The notes beneath the pieces are model-generated. The model searched no databases. It was given only the letters and a program-made list of their open reading frames with translations, and had not been told where the DNA came from. A program made the translations under genes and the position numbers. DNA of 64,000 nucleotides from Cocos nucifera (taxonomy: Eukaryota > Streptophyta > Magnoliopsida > Arecales > Arecaceae). The DNA lies in the NCBI GenBank assembly GCA_006176705.1, contig QRFJ01000492.1, positions 443,001 to 507,000 on the forward strand, given 5' to 3'. This document shows positions 23,526 to 33,832 of the stretch, piece by piece. The number at the start of each line of letters is the position of its first letter. The stretch's first letter is position 1.

Positions 23526-23776
23526 CTAGCCTGGTGGAAAAGTATTAAAAATCAATATTCTATAATATTTGCTATTGCACGTGATACCTTAGCGTGCCGG
23601 TATCTATAGTAGCATCGGAATCTACTTTTAGAACAGGTCGAGATGTTTTGGACGAAAAGAGCAGTAAGATGATGGCGAAACAATTGAAATGCTATTCTTC
23701 TTCAAAGATTGGTTGGATGCCAAGGCAAGATTTGATAAAAGTGGACATGATACAACATTCGATGATGACGACATAA
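23526..23776 (+). pseudogene. hAT transposase, C-terminal dimerisation domain
   Basis: Directly after the A2 LTR the plus strand reads LAWWKSIKNQYSIIFAIARD, then TLA, then after a one-base deletion near 23594 PVSIVASESTFRTGRDVLDE. This is the hAT C-terminal dimerisation block (family pattern WW…YP.L…AR.…L..P.S.VASE..FS.G..VL). Residues KQLKCYSSSKIGWM follow, and a stop ends the frame at 23776. The N-terminal zinc finger and catalytic region are absent because A2 interrupts the gene. They should lie beyond the left end of A2, outside the window. Confidence 0.85.
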
Positions 23777-24739
23777 ATACTACCAACGATTAGTAAGATC
23801 CTTATCATTTATTTTTAATTCTTAGTTTCTTATAATTGTATATTTTTACTTTTTAATTATTGAGGTGAGTCACCTCTATTTTTTCTCTTTTTCTCCTTCT
23901 TCTCTTGTATCATTTTGATTGTTATTAATAAATTGGTAGGGTCCACATTAAATCCCCACCATTATAAGGTGACTTTTTATTTTTATAGAAACAATTCAAT
24001 ATCTATATTTAATTTTGCTCAACTTTTTTTAATTTATAAAAAAATTATATTTTTTAAATTAAAAAAAATGAGCCAGCGTGCAGGCCGTGTCATGTCTGGA
24101 CTGGGTCTGGATCATGCCTGGCCCGTGGGCCATACTGTGGCCTGTAAGCCATGCCAACCTATGCTCTTATGGGCCATGCCGGGCCTGGGTCGCAAACCGT
24201 AATCCTTCGGTCCAGCTTGCAGCATGGCTCGTTACTGGGCCGTGCCAGGCATGGCGTGAATCGTGTTGCTCAGAACTAATTGTAGGGAGGAGAGGGGGAG
24301 AGAGAGGATCATTAATAATATAAGCAATGGTTCTGACAATGGTTGTGAGAATAGTGAAAACAGAGAAAGCTTTGAATCTGAGAAGATTCCATGATTTATT
24401 AGTAAAATTTGAGTCAACTGATGAGGAAGGGAGAGGATGTCGCGGCGAGGGGTTTTTCAGAGGGCCATCGATGGCAATGATAGGCTCCTTCTAGGGTGGG
24501 ATGGCAAAGGGCAAGATAGAGCAAAAGTCTCTGCTGTTGTTCAAGATGAATGGAAGAAAGCGAGGCAGAGTATGCCTCCGATTTTTGCACCCTATTGTAC
24601 CATTTTATAGAGGTGAAAAGCTGGTTGTTAATTACCTTACCATTAGTTTCAGAGAAATGGAGCTCTTTAAAACTAAGAAAATTCTCTTCTTCTATTGGTT
24701 CAAAGGGTTTTAATCAGTTAGCCATTTTCATTCTCCACA
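23777..24739 (+). other. Probable hAT 3' flank and unassigned DNA
   Basis: The first 290 bp are T-rich non-coding sequence. From about 24068 to 24260 the composition jumps to GC-rich, with repeated GGGCC/GCC(A/G)TG-type words (GGCCGTG, GGGCCATGCCGGGC, GGGCCGTGCCAGGC). Such subterminal repeats occur in plant hAT elements, but I found no terminal inverted repeat to fix the end. Between 24300 and 24739 are moderately GC-rich bases with short ORFs and no recognisable product. A 19-bp word (GAGCTCTTTAAAACTAAGA) at 24660-24678 recurs at 24955-24973 within element F. Confidence 0.45.
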
Positions 24740-24939
24740 AGATTTTTAAATTTTCAAAAACTACATAACAAAATTATGATTTTCTTCTAGTAAGATCAAA
24801 TCAAGTCATTTGGTTGTAATCATATACAAGCATATGAAAACTACAACATTGAACCATACATATCTGCATGTACTAACATACAACTTTCATAAATCTTTCC
24901 ATCATATAAATTAAAGATAATCTTTCTACCATATATTTT

Positions 24940-26150
24940 TTGATGCAAGAAATTGAGCTCTTTAAAACTAAGATGTCCTAATCTACATTGCCAAAACTAA
25001 TTAACAACCAAAGATACTTTCTTAGAAATATGCAAATAAAAAAATTTATTTTAGTCATAGGAATTTCAACAAAAAAATGTTTTCCACATCTATCACTTGA
25101 AATAGGACACTTGGAATCTTTGGAAATAAAAGAATATCCTTAATTCAGAAATTGGCCCATACTAACAAATTTTAATTGGATAAAAGAACATAAACTAGTA
25201 CTAAAAATTTTTGCCTCAATTGTTCTTTTCCCATGTAGCTCTCTAACAAAGTCATCACTCATCTTCACATCCTTCACTGACTTGTCTAAATCACAAATGC
25301 ATTTGATTTTCCTGTGATATATTAATACAACCACAATAGTTATGCCAAACGCTATTTCATTTCCTGTGATATGATTAGTACAATCAGAATCCTTATACCA
25401 TCACTATTCTCTTTCATAGCTTGACAAGCAAAACAAAAAAATTTAGACCTTTTCTATTCTTCCTTTTCTTGAATAAATTTAGCAAATGTTGTTTTAGTTT
25501 ATAAAACTTTTCAATGTGGCAAGATTTCTTGTAACGATGACATTGAATATTTTTCGGAACTGAACCGGACCATTACCTTCCCGAATTTTATGATTCTAAC
25601 CATCTGACCCTTTGTTCCTTTGATTGAAGCCACCATATCCACCTCCAGCTCTCGGTTCATCGCCACAACCACTTCCCCAACGTCCGTAGTTTTTATTTGG
25701 ATTATTTATATATACCATCTTTTTTTTTTCTGATAAATTCTATTAAGATTGTAAAGCTTGCTCGGTAGATATCTCATGTGATCTATTTAATCTATCCTCG
25801 CATACCTACAAAGAAAAAAATTATTCAAAAAAAATTTTCTCATATCTTTAGATTCTTCCATAACAACAACAATATGATCATGCATTTTGATGAACTTTTA
25901 ATATTTTTTTCAAAGCATTTTATTTTCAATAGCTTCACTATAAACATGCATTGATTAATATAGCCTCAAAAACTTTTGAAAAGAAATTATTTGCAAATTT
26001 ACCTTTTTAACATCCTAAATGCATCATCTATCAAGCTGTTCTCTCCATACCTCATACCCGCATATATCCCAAAGATTGTGAAAGACGAATGGAGTCTTCA
26101 TCCTCACAGTTCATACATCATAATTATCTCTATTGAGGATTGAGATTGCT
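24940..26150 (-). pseudogene. F gag, protease and GAG-pre-integrase remnants
   Basis: In the minus-strand order: a gag tail with CEDRLNRSHEISTEQALQS (about 25750-25800), as in plant copia gags. Then a Gly-rich linker (GRWGSGCGDEPRAGGGYGGF). Then a decayed knuckle near 25520 (CHRYKKSCH). Then the protease active-site block near 25345-25390 (KDSDCTNHITGNE; DSG is DSD). Near 24955-25010 is the pre-integrase motif (FWQCRLGHLSFKELNFLHQ). Stops and frameshifts are frequent. A diverged second copy of the protease block lies about 56 bp downstream. Confidence 0.65.
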
Positions 26151-26223
26151 AATTGCAAAGATCTCCAACTCAGATTACCCTTTGTCATCTCGAAGTTCTT
26201 TTAAATCTTGCTCGATACCATTT

Positions 26224-26299
26224 TGTTATGGTGATATCCTAGGATTATTGTGAACATATTGTTTAATATATATAGGACTAACATATAAAGGATAAAAAT
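26224..26299 (-). repeat. F LTR, first piece
   Basis: Starts TGTTATGGTGATATCC three bases after the PBS and is cut at 26299 by B2. The last five bases AAAAT are the left copy of the B2 target duplication. Confidence 0.7.
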
Positions 26300-27563
26300 T
26301 GAAGGAAAAATCTTATTTTTCTTCCACAGGATCGTTCAGATCTGATTGGATTTAAAGAAATATTTTAAAAATTTTTTTCTACGATCCTAATCAGATCTGA
26401 GATATCTCAGATCTGATCCTAAGGATTTGATATTATATAATAAAATAAAATTAAATCTAATTTAATTTCATACCTTATATTTGGATAATCAGATTATCCT
26501 ATGATGATCCTAAATGAACCTAAGATTCTGGAAGGAACCACGCACGCACCTGGCCTCTACCGGTGTCCACTTAGGCAGGATATGGAAGTCTTGTCCTTTT
26601 AAATCATCTCTTCAAAAATCAGATCTGGAACTGATCTTGAAGTTCTTAAAAACTCCGTTTGAAGAAGTAGCAGTCGTCTCTTTCAGCAGTGCTGCCTTCT
26701 TCCTGATCTGGGCATCTTTTTTCTTTGGATTGGACTTGAACCCATGCGCAACTCCTTTGGATGTGGAGAGGAGAGAGAGAGGATCAGAGGGAGGCATGGA
26801 ATAGAGGAGGGCAGTCTTGTGGCGTGGTGAAAAGAAAAGGCTCTCTAATCCTAGGCGTAGACAGGGTTTAAATCAACCCTATTATGCCATGCAGTGCCAC
26901 ATCATCTCGGTCAATCAGAGATCTTCATTCAATCAGATCTAAATCTGATTGGTGGGATAGTGTCATCTGATCCAATCAGATGAGAGTCCCTCAAAAATTC
27001 TCATAGATGGTGCCAACACTAGATAAACCCAAAAGTCTTTGGCGCTTGGGTGTTTGAATCTATCATGAAATCCTGAAGTCCCATCTGTATGGGACTCCAT
27101 CTCTTATCCACATGAGGTGCATGCCTAGGGTGGCGTGCGTCCTCTCTCTTGCCTCTTTTAGTAAGGGGACAAGAGCCCCAGGTGCTCTCTTATAGGTGCA
27201 TGACACATGGCCCTATGTCTAAATGTCCAGGGTCAACTGTTGACCTATATCCAGAAATAGGAGTTAGCAGATTACAGGAATTGGCAGTATTGTCTTAAGT
27301 TTATTTAATGAATTAAGACAATCCTTTTCTAATCTAGACAAGCTTCAGTCAGGCTAAGATAAAGTTCTTGAGTGAGCCCAAATAAATTTGGCTTAGTCAA
27401 GATGAACCAAAATGATTACAAAAGAAGAATGTTAGGCTCAATCGTGTGCTAGCACGATTTTCTTGATCCTAGTTGGATCTAATCTAAATCAATTAAACTA
27501 TGTTAGTCTAATTGATGATATCCAGACCCAAATCCTTATTTGTATGATCCAGTTAGATTTAGT
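26300..27563 (-). repeat. B2 3' LTR, first piece
   Basis: Plus-strand start TGAAGGAAAAATC, collinear with 9353-10620 of B1. Interrupted at 27563 (…TTAGT) by B3. It contains the U3 palindrome, shortened to 8-bp arms (AGTCCCAT/ATGGGACT, 27077-27096). Confidence 0.9.
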
Positions 27564-29049
27564 TGTTAGATATGTATGCCCTAGAAGCCAGAATTGGCTG
27601 ACATTTGTAATACACTTCTAAGGACAAAATTATAATTTTGATTATAAATAATAAAATAAATTATTTTCTATCACATATGTGTATTTAGTATCTGTGATAC
27701 ATTCCTTGAGTTAATAGTAATGATAATTCTTATTTTCAAGAGTTGAAAATTTAAGACAAGAATTTTCATTATTAACTCATAAAATGCTCCTGACCGTAGG
27801 ATCATCATGAGGATGGTGATTGATCCGAAAGGTTAGTGTACAATCGTTTCTTTATAGTAGATGAGTTTTGAGTCTATGGTGTAGAGACATCGGAGCGAGA
27901 GTATAGGTACTCGTCAGAGAATGAGGGCACTAAGTATGACCACCTCAAGTAGTCATAAGGAAGTCTACCTTCTCGTCGATGACTGATTCGAAGCTGTAGT
28001 GGTGTATTTGGTTCTTTGACCTGAGGTGCATCGATAGTTCATCTTGAGGGTGTTATAGTTTGACTACACCATGACTCAGTCTCCTAGCCATTCGGAATCC
28101 TGAGGTGTATGTTGGCTATAGCATGTTCATTATAGAAATTAGATTGCACCAAGATGGAATCTATCTACCTTGGTGGATGAGGAGCAGCCCTATAATGATC
28201 ATGAGAATCAAGTTCGTAAGCCCATTGCCATGGCAGAGAGTGAAATAATAGAAAGAGTTTCTGTTAATATTTTCACATCGGACTTGAATCAAATGATTAA
28301 ATCATATGATAGAAATTAGGGTTTGACGAGTTCACCTTAACCCTAATCTGATCGAAGCTCAAGATAGAAGAACTTAATCACACAAGTAGCTGCACCGAGA
28401 GGTTTATTTTTAGCTTTGATGGGTTGCCACCATATACTGCTAGATGTCACTGGTGGATTTTGAGAGCAATTAGAATGATTTAGATGATCGATCATTCTAG
28501 TTGTCTGAATCAGAAGAGTTCTGATCCATCGAAAGAAGTTTCGATGATATCGATGATGGAGATCACGATATATCCCATTACCAAGCAGAACTGAATCTAA
28601 CTGGATCACATAAATAAGGGTTTAGATCTGGATATCATCAATTAGACTAACCCAATTCAATTGATTTTATTTAGATTCAATTAGGTTTAAGAAAATCATG
28701 CTAGCACATGATTGAGCCTAACATTCTTTTTTTTCTATAATTATAAGTTGTCTCGATTGAGCCAAATATGTTTGTGCTCACCAGGTACCTTTACCTGGTC
28801 GACAGAAGCTTGTCCAGGTCAGAAAGGGGTTGTCTTAATTTATGAGATAAGTTTGAGACAACACCTGCCATTTTTCGTCACCTGCTAATTCTTATCCTTT
28901 GACTTTGGTCAAACATTGACCTTTGATCCTTGGACATCTGCCCATATGTCATGCACTTATTGGAGAGCAGATAGGGGCTTGTCCCCTCACTGAAATTTAA
29001 AAAAGAGGGGGTGCATGCCTAGGATGGCGTGTGCCCATGGATAGGGATG

Positions 29050-29079
29050 CCTGGAGTCCCATACAGATAGGACTCCAGG
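29050..29079. repeat. U3 palindrome of the B3 5' LTR
   Basis: CCTGGAGTCC (29050-29059) pairs perfectly with GGACTCCAGG (29070-29079) around a 10-base centre. It lies about 195 bp upstream of the TATA box. Confidence 0.8.
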
Positions 29080-29273
29080 TTGCTTCTTGGATTCAAACTA
29101 GGTGACCCTCACCTATAGACTTTGATCAGTCTTAGGTGCCACCTAAGGATGAATCTGTGGGTCTCTCATATGATTGGATCAGGTGATGTCATCCCAGCAA
29201 TCAGATTTAGATCTGATTGCACAAAGCAACGTGATTAGCCGAGGTGATGCAGCACTGCATGGCGCAGCAGGGT

Positions 29274-29282
29274 CTATAAATA
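29274..29282 (+). promoter_or_regulatory. TATA box in the B3 5' LTR
   Basis: TATAAATAA, about 1.71 kb into the LTR and at the same alignment position as the TATA boxes of B1 and B4. It is the probable promoter of the genomic RNA. Confidence 0.6.
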
Positions 29283-29848
29283 AACCATATCTGTGCCCAC
29301 TTTTATGAAAGCTTTCTCCTAGCCCATGCCCTAAGGCTACCTCTCTCCGTATTCCATGCCATCTTCTGATCATCTCTCTTCTCTCCATGCCCAAGGAAGT
29401 TGGACCGTCGATTTGGTGCGATCTAGGCAAGAAAAGGCTGACAACAAAGGAAGAAGGCAGCATTGCCATAAAGATGATAGCAGATCTTCAAAAGGAGTAT
29501 CGAAGATCCTCCAAATCAGATACAGATCTAATTTTTGGAGACATGATAAAGAAGGAGAAGATCTTCAGATCCAGCCTGAGTGGATACTGGTAGAGGCCAG
29601 GCACTTGCGTGGCTAGATCTAGAACCTTAGGCTATCAGTAGATCATCAACGGATAATCGGATTACCCATATCAAGGTAAAACTAATTTAGATTTAATTTA
29701 ATTTAATTTTTTTATTTATCAAATCATAAAATTAGATCTAAAAAATGATAGATTTGATTTGGATCTAAGAGAAAATTTTTAAAATATGCCTCTTGATCCA
29801 ATCAAATTTAAACGAACCTGACCCAGAAAATCAGGATTCTCCTTCAAC

Positions 29849-29864
29849 TGGTATTAGAGCCAGG
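29849..29864 (+). promoter_or_regulatory. B3 primer-binding site
   Basis: TGGTATTAGAGCCAGG, two bases after the 5' LTR. It matches the complement of the plant initiator-Met tRNA 3' end except for one C-to-T change. Confidence 0.88.
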
Positions 29865-31698
29865 TTCCATAAAATTTATTTAGATCTAATTTAATATGAT
29901 AAATTAGTGATTTTAGATATCACATGAGATGTGATTAGATTTAAAATCAAAAAATTAAAAAAAATTTAAAATTAATTAATCTAGATCTAATATGTATGAG
30001 ATACATAACTAGACTAGGAATAGAATTGTTCTATGTGTAGTCTAGTATAATCATAATTTTTATTTGATTAAATATAATTTTAAAATCTATTTATTAACTA
30101 TTTTTTGATCTTATAAATATTATAATCAGATCTAAAAATAAAAAATAAATTAAATTTAATTTGTTCATATGAGATATGATAGTTGCATGTTTAGACTAGT
30201 TGTAGAATAGTTCTACAAAAGGGTCTAGATTAAATTTTATTTGATATGATCAAATTTGAATTTAATTTTTTAGATGATTATGAAATAATTTAGATCTGAA
30301 AAACATACATGATATGATGTATACAAAACATATTTTAATTAGATCAATTTTCTTATATGAGATATATGCTTAGATCTAATTAGTTTTTGTAGATTAGTTG
30401 TATTTCTGATTAAGGCATTCCCCTTGGCCGTCCGATCATAAGAACAAAGTAGGATTTAAAGACCCTCTCCTTCCATTCGATGGGGTGTTCTTATGATGTG
30501 TAGGGGTGCTGCGCGTTCGTCCTTAATCAGAAATTGAAAACTTACTTTCTGCAAAACCCTAGATCCTGAAACCCTAGGATCTTATTTGCATGTTTTGTTT
30601 ATGAATCCTAAACTTAATTAAGAATTAAGATTATGAAATATATTAGGTTTAAAATTGAGAATTTTCAGATCTAAGACATGTTCATAAAATTGGGTTCGGG
30701 CTTGGGTAGCTCAATTAGGTCTAGCGGTTGATCAAACTGAATCAAGAGTTGGTTAGATGGGATCAACAGTGCTTAAATTGACCAGCCTAATAGGATTAAG
30801 TCTGGGTCAAGATCGAGTCACGTGAGTGATCGATCAAGCTAAGACCTAATTAGGCTCAGTGGTTAGAGTCTGGATTGTAGGCTAAATCGATTGGTTCTGG
30901 CTCAACAATTTGGTGTCTAAGGTAAGTTTGGTAGATATGATCGACTGGTTTTTAATTGGGAGCTACTCGACTCGAATGCGTTCTTGTCGAGTTAATGGCA
31001 TATCCCTTCCACCGGTCTCACTTACCTGACCATGTTTGTTAACTCAGTTCTGATCTGAGGTGGTCAATAATCCAAGCTAACCCATGCCACTAGGTTAGTC
31101 ATAATGGTTATGACTATGTCAAGTCTAGTTTAATGAGACCTAAATCAAATCTTCCTAAGAAAAGATTAAGTCTAAGGTCTTCCACCATTGTAGATGTGCA
31201 GGCCCTTCCCAGGATTGATTATTCTCGACTGGTTATAGTGGCTCAGTTGCATTGAAAAGATGCAACCATGTCTATTAGGCATTGGATGCTACGGGCTGGA
31301 GGATGAATTGGGCTCAATATTTTGGATACGGTGAGAGACTCAATTAGGAATCCAATCTGTGCAAATGGTGGGTCTGACTTAACTAAGGAGTGGATCAATA
31401 TTCCAGACATAGTGAGATTCATAAATTAGAGATCAAGTTTGAATGCATCATGATTAGAGAATCATTGAACAAGAGTTGTTCACTCATTGGCTAACCCACC
31501 ACCAATAACTGTTAGGTGGGGTGATGAGTCAGTTGGTGGGACCGCATCACCCACTAGAAATCAGTAATCATGGAGATATTTTCGCATCTCTACAGAGAAA
31601 GTATAGAAATCTGAGAAAATAGTGGGAGCTAATTTGTTTAAAAAGAAAATCTCTAAATAAATTGGTTAAGTCTTAATTACAGTATCTAACTAGAAACT
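29865..31698 (+). other. B3 untranslated leader (about 1.83 kb)
   Basis: Long non-coding region before gag, collinear with 42881-44739 of B2. It is strongly AT-rich near the PBS, with a GC-richer structured segment at 30402-30534 described separately. No coding feature seen. Confidence 0.75.
30402..30534. repeat. Leader hairpin of B3
   Basis: A 133-nt inverted repeat. ATTTCTGATTAAGG (30402-30415) pairs perfectly with CCTTAATCAGAAAT (30521-30534). Inside, ATCATAAGAAC (30435-30445) pairs with GTTCTTATGAT (30487-30497). It starts about 540 nt after the PBS. B2 has the same structure at the same distance (44051-44183). Confidence 0.85.
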
Positions 31699-32983
31699 TT
31701 GACTCTCTATAGAAAAATATCTGCATCCAACCCACTAGCACGAATCCTGGACACCCATAGACTGACCGGACCAAATTACAAGGATTGGCTCTGGAAACTT
31801 CAAAATCATTTTGGGTTTCGAGAAGTTAACTCATGTACTGGACCAGGACCCTCCCACCTTACCAGCTCGTCCATCCGCTGAGCAGAGAGCATCTTTAGAT
31901 AAGTGGACAGACGATGATAATAAGGCCAGATATTACATGTTGGGCTCGATGTCTGATGAACTTCAATGCCAACATGAAGATATCAGGACTGCTCGCCAAA
32001 TGTTGGCTCACCTACAGGAGATGTTTGGTGAACAGAGTCATGCAGCCAAGTATCAAGTCACTAAACGACTGTTCAAGGCTAAGATGCATGATGGACAGTC
32101 AGTCCAAGATCATTGTCTGATGATGATCAAGGACTTAGAAGAGCTTGAGAAGCTCAGAGTGAGGTTGGACTTGGATCTGCAGAATGATATAATTCTGCAA
32201 TCCTTGACTGATGCATACGGGCCGTTCATCATGAACTATTATATGCATAAACTTCAAAACTCCTTGGCCGAACTTATGAATATGCTGGTTACCGCTGAGC
32301 TTTCCATGAAAGGTTCTAAAGGCTCAGTACTTGCTATGGAACGAACTTCTTCCAAGAGAAAGTCTTTTGGAAAGAAGAAGAAGTCTGCGAAAAAGCAAAA
32401 GGTGGAAGAAGCAAAGAAGAAAAAGGTAGAGCTGAAGAAGAAGACCGCTGACAAAGAAAAGTATTTCTATTACAACAACAACGATCACTTAAAGCGGAAC
32501 TGCCCTACTTACCTAACCACCCTAAAGAAGAAGGAGACAGATCCTTCTGGAGGTATGCTCGTTATTGAGTCTAATCTTACGATTTTTTCTGCATCTAGTT
32601 GGATGCTTGACTCTAGTTTTAGTGCTCACTTGTGCACTTCTATGCAGGGTCTTGAGGATAGCAGGAGGCTGAGGGATGGTGAGATGATCCTGTATATCGA
32701 AAATGGAGCAAGAGTTACTGTCATGGCCATGGGAACATACCCTCTTCGACTACCATTTGGTTTAGACTTAGTATTAAAAGACTGTTATTATGTGCCTGCA
32801 GTAAGTAGGAATTTGATTTCTGCTTCTTGCCTTACATTAGAAGGCTATGTAATTAGTTTTTTTAAGGACCATTGTAATATTCTTTATGAAAGAAATAAAA
32901 TTGCAAGTGGTTTTCTTATTAATAGTCTTTATCAGTTATATGTTGATTTTGAGCAAAATGTGAATGCCATAAAATCAAAATGA
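31699..32983 (+). pseudogene. B3 gag and protease
   Basis: Gag opens at 31699 (MTLYRKISASNPLARILDTH, RLTGPNYKDWLWKL). A frameshift near 31800 moves it to the 390-codon frame 31811-32983: FEKLTHVLDQDPPTLPARPS, a central gag domain (EMFGEQSHAAKYQVTKRLFK, MMIKDLEELEKLRV), then a Lys-rich basic stretch. The knuckle region reads KYFYYNNNDHLKRNC, with both leading Cys now Tyr. Protease follows in the same frame: SSWMLDSSFSAHLCTSMQ (DSG is DSS), YYVPAVSRNLISAS. The frame ends at a TGA (32981-32983), beyond which integrase continues in the same frame. Confidence 0.92.
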
Positions 32984-33832
32984 CCTAGGGATGGTCCAAA
33001 CGATAGGTATCTATGGCACCTAAGATTAGGTCATATAACAGAAGATAGGATTAACAAATTGAAGAAAATCGGAATATTGAGTCCATTGACTTCTGAGTCA
33101 TATCCAATTTATGAATCCTATCTTCATGGTAAAATGACTAAGCTCCCTTTTATAGGACATGGGGAAAGGGCTACGGATCTTCTTGCCCTAGTATATACTG
33201 ATGTGTGCGGCCCATTTGATGTGCCAGCTAGAGACAACTTTGTCTACTTCATAACCTTTATCGATGATTTATCTAGGTATGGGTATGTGTATCTTATGAG
33301 ACATAAGTCTGAAGCCTTTAAAAAGTTCAAGGAGTTTAGACATGAAGTAGAAAAGCAAACTGAAAAACTCATTAAGGTTCTTCGATCAGATCGAAGAGGT
33401 GAATACCTTAGTCGGAAATTCCTGAACTATCTCAAAGAAAATGGCATAGTCTCTCAATGGACTCCTCCAGGAACACCTCAACTCAACGGGGTATCAGAAC
33501 GAAGGAATCAAATCCTATTAGATATGGCTCGATCCATGATGAGCTTCACAAACCTCCCTGATTTTCTTTAGAGATACTGTTTGTTAACTACAATATACTT
33601 ACTGAACAGGGTTTCCTCTAAAACCGTTCCTACCACACCGTATGAGATATGGCATGGTAAGAAATCAAGTCGGAGTCATCTCAGAATTTGGAGTTGTTCC
33701 GCTCATGTCAAAAGACAACAAGCGGACAAGTTAGACTTTAGGTCCTTTAAAGTTTGATTTATAGGATATCCTAAAGAGTCATTAGATATTATTTCTACAT
33801 TCCAGAAGATAACAATGTGATTGTGAGTCGAC
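32984..33832 (+). pseudogene. B3 integrase
   Basis: In frame with gag-protease past the TGA: RYLWHLRLGHITEDRINKL (GAG-pre-integrase). Then YESYLHGKMTKLPF, with both zinc-binding Cys replaced by Tyr. In the core VYTDVCGPF keeps the first Asp, VLRSDRRGEYLS the second, and PQLNGVSERRNQ the catalytic Glu, so the DDE triad survives. A TAG at about 33569-33571 interrupts it. The C-terminal part (YEIWHGKKSSRSHLRIW and a degenerate FIGYPKES block) is broken by more stops. Confidence 0.9.

Larger units (their letters stand above)
24740..26299 (-). mobile_element. Copia element F, 5' part
   Basis: A minus-strand copia element distinct from A-E: LTR start, PBS at 26207-26220 (minus strand TGGTATCGAGCAAG), degenerate gag, protease and pre-integrase. 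It peters out near 24740-24940. Its LTR begins TGTTATGG at 26224 and is interrupted after 76 bp by B2. The remainder lies at 47039-47355 on the far side of B2. Confidence 0.7.
27564..29846 (+). repeat. B3 5' LTR (2283 bp)
   Basis: Runs TGTTAGATATG… to …CTCCTTCA. It contains the TATA box (29274-29282) and U3 palindrome (29050-29079). A Lys-rich ORF of 68 codons (29387-29593, starting MPKEVGPSIW) follows the TATA box. Other ORFs on either strand have no recognisable product. Confidence 0.93.

Noticed and set aside
30402..30534. Leader hairpin read as a MITE
   Set aside because: It sits at the same place in B2 and B3, is echoed in family A, and has no visible target duplication.
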